A stretch of DNA of 18,909 bases from Clostridia bacterium (GTDB lineage Bacteria > Bacillota > Clostridia > Christensenellales > CAG-314), in contig CAAGHL010000004.1 in NCBI GenBank assembly GCA_900769665.1, positions 1 to 18,909 on the forward strand, in the 5' to 3' direction. This document shows, piece by piece, positions 14,254 through 18,909 of this stretch (the first letter of the stretch is position 1; every line of letters starts with the position of its first letter). Below the pieces are notes generated by a model, which was given only the letters and a program-made list of their open reading frames with translations, was not told where the DNA came from and did not search any database. Both the position numbers and the translations under genes were made by a program.

Positions 14254-14338
14254 ATAGTTAGGTGGAGTATCGCTTTATGTTTTTGTCAACAAAAAATCGA
14301 TACGTATTGATTTTTTTGTTACATATTTTGGACAAAAG

Positions 14339-16711
14339 CTATTTTGACGGTTTTATTGTCGGCACTTTGTAGGTTAATTCCACAACTTTACCGCTTGGCA
14401 AATCAAGTACAAAGTCGTTACCCTTGGGCTTTTCCTCGATTGTACATTTTGTCAGTTTTTTTACAAAACTCGGCAAATATAAATGTACGGAATTTGCTTT
14501 TTTACTTAGCAAGTTCAGCTTAAATACACCCTTTGCGCCGTCGTACTTCAATGCCACTACCACGCCGTTGTCGCACACAAGGTCACGAAATTCCACGTAA
14601 TGCCAATCAGCAGGCAATGCGGGCAACAATACGATTTTATCTTCGTGGGCGTACAAAAGCATTTGTTGCACCACGTTGGCAAACATAAAGTTGCTTTGCA
14701 GTACCAACGAGCGATGTCGATTGTTGCCGCACACGCCCATACCGCGCCAATCTTGGTCGGCAATGGCAAGGTTACTCAATGCGCACCCTCGTACAACGTC
14801 GCCCAAGCACTGCAACGCTTTGTTGCCGTCACCGAGCCTTGCGTACACTGCGCCTAGCACGCTTGTATTGTAGCTGTTTTGCGCCGACGTATTTGTACGC
14901 TTGACGTTTGCCGTAGCAAGGTACTTGTCGACAATTTGCTTGTCGCACAGTAGGCTGCAATCTTCGCCGAAGTATGCTTGGTACAGCGTACCGTTGGAAA
15001 TGCCCGTGTAGTCCACGCTGATAATACTGTTGACAAACTCCCGCATTGCGCCGTCACTACCGATTTGCGCATAAGGCAACTTGTCTACAAGGTCACGCCA
15101 ACGGCGATCGACCTTCAAATTGAGCGTGTTGCATGCCTCGATAAGATTAGTCAGCAAATCACGGCACAATTCAAAATCCAATACACTGTTTTTGGCGACA
15201 ATAGGTCTGTCGGCAAAGGCGATGTTGTCCCCTATACGCATTGGCAACGGCGAAGGAATCGCCTGCACGCCGTCTTGCTCGTCACGCATAAAATCAAGGT
15301 AAAACAAAGCAACTTGTTTCATAAACGGTACAAGCCGACTTTTCAAAAACTTTGTGTTGTTGCTAAATTTTGCATACTTGTAAAACAGCGAGCAAATCCA
15401 TGCCGCGCAACCTGCAAAGTGCATGCCAAACACATCCGTCGTGCCTAACCGTCCCGTATCGGGCGCTTGCACCACAGGCACAACCACACCGCGACAGGAG
15501 AAAATGCGTTGTGCATTGTTTTGGTAGTCGCAAACATACCGCTCGAACAGGTCAAACAGCTTGTCGATGTTGCCGTACATATTGCCGCAAAGGGAAAACA
15601 AGTAGCTTGCTTGCATTTGCCCGTCGTAGGTGACCACCGACAACGGATTGAAGTAACTGCCGTTCCACAGTCCCGTCGGAAAAATCGGGTTGCCGTCGTC
15701 GCTTGTCGCAGACACAAACAAATACCGTGCCAACTTGTACATTTTTTCCGCAAGCATCGGCGGCAAAATGTCCCGTTCGGCTTGTTTAAGAAGTACGTCC
15801 GCCGCCACGTCATCGTCGTTAGACAGCCTAATCGACGCGCTATTGTACAACTTGGAGTGCAGCTGCACGTGCGATTTCAGCATTTTTTCGTAGCCGTCAC
15901 GCATGGAAGAAAGCTGTATCTTTTTGTCCGCCCACTGCTTTTGGCGTGCGCCGACAAAAGTTTGCAACACAATCAACACAGACTGCGCATTGTTGACAAC
16001 AAGTTTGTCGCCGTCCACACGCATATTGCCGCCAAGGGTACTTACCCTAGCAACAACGCCGTAGTCGACGTTTTTGTCGTCGTTGTGCGCCGCAAAGCAC
16101 ACAAAGGGTTTGTCAAACACGACTTCCTCATCGGACGGCATACCGCCGCACTCGCCGTTTGTCGCATCCGTATTTGCAACCGCACCGATACCTACTTGGC
16201 AGGAAATCGTGCCGTTGCCGTGCTTACCAAGCCTGTATACAACGGCGTTTTCCGCACGAGAAACAAACAAATCTCGCACAAACTCCGTACCGTTTGCCTT
16301 GTAACGCACCGTCGCAACGCCACGCTCCATGTCAAGCTTGCGGCAATACTCCGTAGTTGCGCCGTTATGCTTCAAGCGCAATGTAATTTCGGCAAGGGGC
16401 AATGGTTGGTCAGTTTGCGGACGGAAGTTGCGTGCAGCAAGTGCTTCCGGCAACACACGTTGAGCGCGCATATACTCGCCCTCGTGCACCAAGTCCACAA
16501 TTCGTTGCACGTTTTCCGACACGTCAGGCACAACCGTCGTGCGCCCTAGATGGTTGACGGCAACGTCGTTTATCAGTACGTGTTCCTCGGCGGCACCGCC
16601 AAACACGTTTGCGCCGACATGTCCGTTGCCCACAAACAAACCTTCGCACCACCTGTCGGACGTCCCTTGCGGCGGCGTATCGAAGCTTAGTACATTGCAA
16701 TTTTTTGTCAT
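14339..16711 (-). CDS. GH95-like (six-hairpin) glycoside hydrolase, cytoplasmic
   Basis: This 790-residue protein has the general layout of family GH95 alpha-L-fucosidases and related six-hairpin enzymes. The N-terminal sandwich starts LFVGNGHVGANVFGGAAEEH (25-44), a helical barrel begins near 310 with FPTGLWNGSYFNPLSVVTYD (about 343-362), and a C-terminal sandwich follows LLPALPADWHYVEF (about 694-707). It lacks a signal peptide, so its substrate must be imported or is intracellular. The barrel segment where GH95 fucosidases show an NIN pair before a QMN(Y/W) motif reads TYDGQMQASY here, so the classical catalytic asparagines are not conserved. That suggests another specificity, or a related GH family. 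GAGGGGTG precedes the ATG. The gene is monocistronic with its own promoter. Confidence 0.75.
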   Translation of the reverse strand: MTKNCNVLSFDTPPQGTSDRWCEGLFVGNGHVGANVFGGAAEEHVLINDVAVNHLGRTTVVPDVSENVQRIVDLVHEGEYMRAQRVLPEALAARNFRPQTDQPLPLAEITLRLKHNGATTEYCRKLDMERGVATVRYKANGTEFVRDLFVSRAENAVVYRLGKHGNGTISCQVGIGAVANTDATNGECGGMPSDEEVVFDKPFVCFAAHNDDKNVDYGVVARVSTLGGNMRVDGDKLVVNNAQSVLIVLQTFVGARQKQWADKKIQLSSMRDGYEKMLKSHVQLHSKLYNSASIRLSNDDDVAADVLLKQAERDILPPMLAEKMYKLARYLFVSATSDDGNPIFPTGLWNGSYFNPLSVVTYDGQMQASYLFSLCGNMYGNIDKLFDLFERYVCDYQNNAQRIFSCRGVVVPVVQAPDTGRLGTTDVFGMHFAGCAAWICSLFYKYAKFSNNTKFLKSRLVPFMKQVALFYLDFMRDEQDGVQAIPSPLPMRIGDNIAFADRPIVAKNSVLDFELCRDLLTNLIEACNTLNLKVDRRWRDLVDKLPYAQIGSDGAMREFVNSIISVDYTGISNGTLYQAYFGEDCSLLCDKQIVDKYLATANVKRTNTSAQNSYNTSVLGAVYARLGDGNKALQCLGDVVRGCALSNLAIADQDWRGMGVCGNNRHRSLVLQSNFMFANVVQQMLLYAHEDKIVLLPALPADWHYVEFRDLVCDNGVVVALKYDGAKGVFKLNLLSKKANSVHLYLPSFVKKLTKCTIEEKPKGNDFVLDLPSGKVVELTYKVPTIKPSK

Positions 16712-16795
16712 AACACCCCTCTGTTTTGCTACACATTGCTACACTTTGCGCATTTTACCAAGCACAAAGCAACGATCCCTTTTACGTTACACTTT

Positions 16796-16824
16796 ATTAT
16801 ACCAAATTACAACCGAAATGTCTA
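16796..16824 (-). promoter_or_regulatory. Promoter of the glycosidase gene
   Basis: On the minus strand TAGACA (16824-16819), a 17-bp spacer and TATAAT (16801-16796) with an upstream TGG form an extended -10 promoter. The same TAGACA and TGGTATAAT pair occurs before the ferredoxin gene. Confidence 0.75.
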
Positions 16825-16980
16825 TGCACTGCAACTATCTGTGGCAGATTTTTTTGCAAACGCCCGACAATACCCGTTGCAACCACCTCGATACAGCGCA
16901 AACAATCCACCCACGTTCAATGGTAACGCAATCAGCCATAGTATTGGCATTTCGTTTTACCATGCCGCACCGCCGCACAC

Positions 16981-17017
16981 AAAGCAAAACAAGCGCAAGT
17001 CTTGCGACTCACGCTTG
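16981..17017 (-). terminator. Terminator of the floA operon
   Basis: On the minus strand CAAGCG pairs with CGCTTG and an inner AGTC-GCAA-GACT continues the stem with one TG/TG bulge. TTTTGCTTTG follows. It is 7-43 bp past the stop of the TM-protein gene. Confidence 0.8.
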
Positions 17018-17023
17018 CATTTG

Positions 17024-17563
17024 TCAGTGTTTATTGTTGCCGTAAGGATACTTGAACCGCGGAGTGTCCAACACCTCTCCGATTACAATAGCTTGCAAAA
17101 CTTTATTCTTGTCGTATTGCACCTGATCTTCGTCACCGCTGTATGCCACGTCGTGCGAGATCAGTCGTACACCGTCAAGGTCGACGCAGCCCTCGGTGCT
17201 TTCACCTCCGAGCGAGCCGACAATGGGTGTGTAATGCTCCTCCGTGCCAATGTGTTCGTGATTGTGCGCGTCGCTAGCCGCAGGGCAGTTGTCACCGTGC
17301 GTATCGTTTGGCGGCGTTACCGTTTTCGGTCTACCGTCTTGTTCCAATTTGCGTTGCGCGGCACGTTTCCGCAATTCCGCAAGGTAAGCCTCCTGTTCTC
17401 GCGTACGTCCGTTGCCGTTTGTTTCCGAGTTTGTTTGTTCGGTGGTATTGTCTGTCGACATGGGCGGATACTTGTTTTGCGCATCCTTTGCCGTCTTGAA
17501 AACCTTCGCCAGCACAAAGAACATCACGAAAAAGACGATGAAAAACGGAATAATGACTTCCAT
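17024..17563 (-). CDS. Single-TM protein of unknown function downstream of floA
   Basis: This 179-residue protein has an N-terminal membrane anchor (about 3-21, VIIPFFIVFFVMFFVLAKVF). A charged, probably coiled stretch follows (REQEAYLAELRKRAAQRKLE, about 55-74). Then comes a low-complexity, polar part rich in Thr, Asn, His and Gly (80-110) and a mixed C-terminal segment. It lies 11 bp after floA on the same strand, so it is co-transcribed and likely to act with the flotillin at the membrane. I know no named family for it; the usual NfeD-type partner of bacterial flotillins is absent. Confidence 0.75.
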   Translation of the reverse strand: MEVIIPFFIVFFVMFFVLAKVFKTAKDAQNKYPPMSTDNTTEQTNSETNGNGRTREQEAYLAELRKRAAQRKLEQDGRPKTVTPPNDTHGDNCPAASDAHNHEHIGTEEHYTPIVGSLGGESTEGCVDLDGVRLISHDVAYSGDEDQVQYDKNKVLQAIVIGEVLDTPRFKYPYGNNKH

Positions 17564-17574
17564 CGCAAATTCTC

Positions 17575-18585
17575 CTACTTGTTGTCGCCCTTGTTGCCGT
17601 GATTGTCACCGCTCAAAGCGTTGCGCATTGCCGTGTCGGCTTGGATGTTTTGCATATTGTAGTAGTCCATTATACCCAATCTGCCGTTACGGAACGCTTC
17701 CGCCATGGCGCGAGGCACTTCGGCTTCCGCCTCCACGACCTTAGCGCGCATTTCTTGCGTGTGTGCCTTCATTTCCTGTTCCTGAGCGATAGCCATTGCA
17801 CGACGTTCCTCGGCGTTGGCTTGTGCGATACGCTTGTCGGCTTCGGCTTGGTCCATTTGCAATTGTGCGCCGATGTTGCGACCTACGTCTACGTCGGCAA
17901 TGTCAATGGACAAGATTTCAAATGCCGTACCTGCGTCAAGACCTTTTGTAAGGACGGTTTTACTGATACTGTCGGGGTTTTCAAGCACTTCCTTGTGTGT
18001 TTCGGACGAGCCGACGGTGGTTACGATACCTTCGCCGACACGTGCGATGATTGTTTCCTCACCTGCACCGCCGATAAGACGAGCGATGTTGGCACGCACC
18101 GTAACACGAGCCTTTACTCGAAGTTCGATACCGTTTTTGGCGATTGCCGAAATGACGGGAGTTTCGATGACTTTGGGGTTGACGGACACGCGCACGGCGT
18201 TTAGCACGTCACGACCTGCAAGGTCGATGGCTTTTGCCGATTGAAGGCTAAGTTCGATGTTGGCGCTGTGTGCCGAAATAAGTGCGTTGACTACGTTGCT
18301 GATGTTGCCGCCTGCCATGACGTGGCTTTCCAATTCGGCAATGTCGATGTCAAGACCTGCCTTTTTGGCACGGATGTACACGTCGACAAGTTGCTTGTAC
18401 TTGATACGGCGCATTTTCATACCGATAAGACGGCCCATGCTGACGTGAGCGTTGCTTACCGCGGCAATGAAGTACGTGCCGACGGGCAAAAACAAAAGCA
18501 AAATCAAGATAAATACGATGACGACAACGGCGATAATCAGTGCGATTTGCGCCGAAGCCGACATTGCTGCAAGTAATGAAAGCAT
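17575..18585 (-). CDS. floA: Flotillin-like protein FloA
   Basis: This 336-residue SPFH-type membrane scaffold organises functional membrane microdomains in Firmicutes. It has an N-terminal hydrophobic hairpin (about 13-40), then MGRLIGMKMRRIKYKQLVDV (about 51-70), the FloA signature, then a PHB domain. A long Ala/Glu-rich coiled coil follows (QAEADKRIAQANAEERRAMA, about 245-264). Length matches B. subtilis FloA (about 331). AAGGAG is 12 bp before the ATG, a little long; an internal ATG eight codons later is possible. It heads a two-gene unit with the TM protein. The identification is secure. Confidence 0.96.
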   Translation of the reverse strand: MLSLLAAMSASAQIALIIAVVVIVFILILLLFLPVGTYFIAAVSNAHVSMGRLIGMKMRRIKYKQLVDVYIRAKKAGLDIDIAELESHVMAGGNISNVVNALISAHSANIELSLQSAKAIDLAGRDVLNAVRVSVNPKVIETPVISAIAKNGIELRVKARVTVRANIARLIGGAGEETIIARVGEGIVTTVGSSETHKEVLENPDSISKTVLTKGLDAGTAFEILSIDIADVDVGRNIGAQLQMDQAEADKRIAQANAEERRAMAIAQEQEMKAHTQEMRAKVVEAEAEVPRAMAEAFRNGRLGIMDYYNMQNIQADTAMRNALSGDNHGNKGDNK

Positions 18586-18746
18586 AGTAAAATTTTTCTC
18601 CTTTAATACACCCGTGCGCAAATAGCTTGTCCGCAAACGGGTTATATTCAGTAATTATTTTGTTTGCGCCGTCATTGCCACCTTTTACGTGCAACCACAA
18701 GCGAAACAACGGGTAAACATAGGGTTAATTTAGTTATCACTAATCA
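18586..18746. other. floA upstream region
   Basis: This leader or promoter stretch contains a small inverted pair CCGT/ACGG around TTTGCGGACAAGC and a TATAAC-like -10 near 18644-18649, but no convincing -35. No gene is seen. Confidence 0.35.
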
Positions 18747-18855
18747 TTTTTGCGGTCAATAGGGCGGCTAATTATGCGTTAAACGCCCATCCTCGTACAT
18801 CCAGTACGAGTTCGGTCGTTTGCCTTTAATTATCTCGCCATCTTGACCGCAAAAA
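18747..18855. repeat. 109-bp imperfect palindrome, probably a dispersed structured repeat
   Basis: TTTTTGCGGTCAA (18747-18759) and TTGACCGCAAAAA (18843-18855) are exact inverted repeats. CTCGTAC (18792-18798) and GTACGAG (18804-18810) form an inner stem around a 5-nt ATCCA loop. Both share the centre 18801, and arm segments in between also match imperfectly (GGCG, TAATTA, AAACG). No frame has a credible gene. It resembles a MITE-like or other repeated hairpin element. Confidence 0.7.
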
Positions 18856-18909
18856 CGCTTCGCGCCCTAAAGGCGAGGATTTTTCGATGATTTTTGACGA
18901 GATTGAGTG
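18856..18909. other. Flank of the palindrome, cut by the window edge
   Basis: This low-complexity stretch contains CGATGATTTTTGACGAGATT, with related GAGGATTTTT and GATGATTTTT runs. It may be part of the same repeat element. Its other end is outside the window. Confidence 0.35.

Larger units (their letters stand above)
16712..17023. other. 312-bp gene-free stretch between the glycosidase and TM-protein genes
   Basis: It holds the glycosidase promoter (16796-16824) with a leader of about 80 nt, and the terminator of the upstream floA unit (16981-17017). No coding or RNA gene is supported between them. Confidence 0.6.

Noticed and set aside
15467..16549. 360-codon + strand open frame opposite the glycosidase
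   Set aside because: A codon-bias shadow: the minus strand codes a full-length GH95-like protein with promoter and ribosome site.

Overview
The window looks like a chromosomal segment of a low-to-mid GC Firmicute of the Clostridia type. The reasons are: rplU-prp-rpmA with an L27 that carries the cleavable N-terminal extension and its dedicated Prp protease; a flotillin-like FloA; the neighbours trmN6(yabB)-rsmI; NrdR; an ECF sigma factor translationally coupled to an RsgI/PepSY-type membrane protein; strong AGGAGG-type ribosome sites; and TTGACA/TATAAT promoters. No phage, IS, CRISPR, rRNA or tRNA gene was recognised.

Layout. The left edge (1-2700, + strand) holds the 3' end of an ECF sigma gene and a 720-residue coupled partner. 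The partner has one membrane segment, an RsgI-like extracytoplasmic domain and seven PepSY-like units, partly built from a 411-bp tandem repeat. From 2746 to 6210 the minus strand carries a small DUF4926-like gene lying between two copies of the same terminator hairpin, a NYN/PIN-fold protein with an altered active site, an 8-oxoguanine DNA glycosylase, and the rplU-prp-rpmA operon with a clear promoter and a probable L21 leader. At 6413-7043 a + strand pair encodes a 62-residue orphan protein and a ferritin-like helical protein. It ends in a bidirectional terminator facing a three-TM membrane protein gene. At 8076-8500 a 68-residue Xre regulator lies next to a consensus promoter pointing away from it. 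A 16-bp operator-like motif fills the promoter spacer and recurs inverted just past the -10. The only thing this promoter appears to drive is a transcript of about 140 nt ending in a strong terminator.

From 8672 to 18585 every gene is on the minus strand. In map order they are rsmI, trmN6, a 56-residue 2[4Fe-4S] ferredoxin, a HAD phosphatase, a CYTH-domain protein, nrdR, purC, a two-TM membrane protein preceded by a perfect 18-bp palindrome, a GH95-like six-hairpin glycosidase with altered catalytic positions, a one-TM protein, and floA. Transcription runs the other way: floA to TM protein, the glycosidase alone, the two-TM protein alone, purC to nrdR to CYTH to HAD (probably), ferredoxin alone, and trmN6 to rsmI. 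The right edge (18747-18909) contains a 109-bp imperfect palindrome that looks like a dispersed structured repeat and may continue beyond the window.

Most genes are housekeeping: translation (L21, L27, Prp, RsmI, TrmN6), DNA repair (Ogg), nucleotide metabolism (PurC, NrdR) and membrane organisation (FloA). The least ordinary parts are the PepSY array, the Xre operator with its orphan transcript, the terminator-flanked single gene, the degenerate NYN protein and the right-end palindrome.
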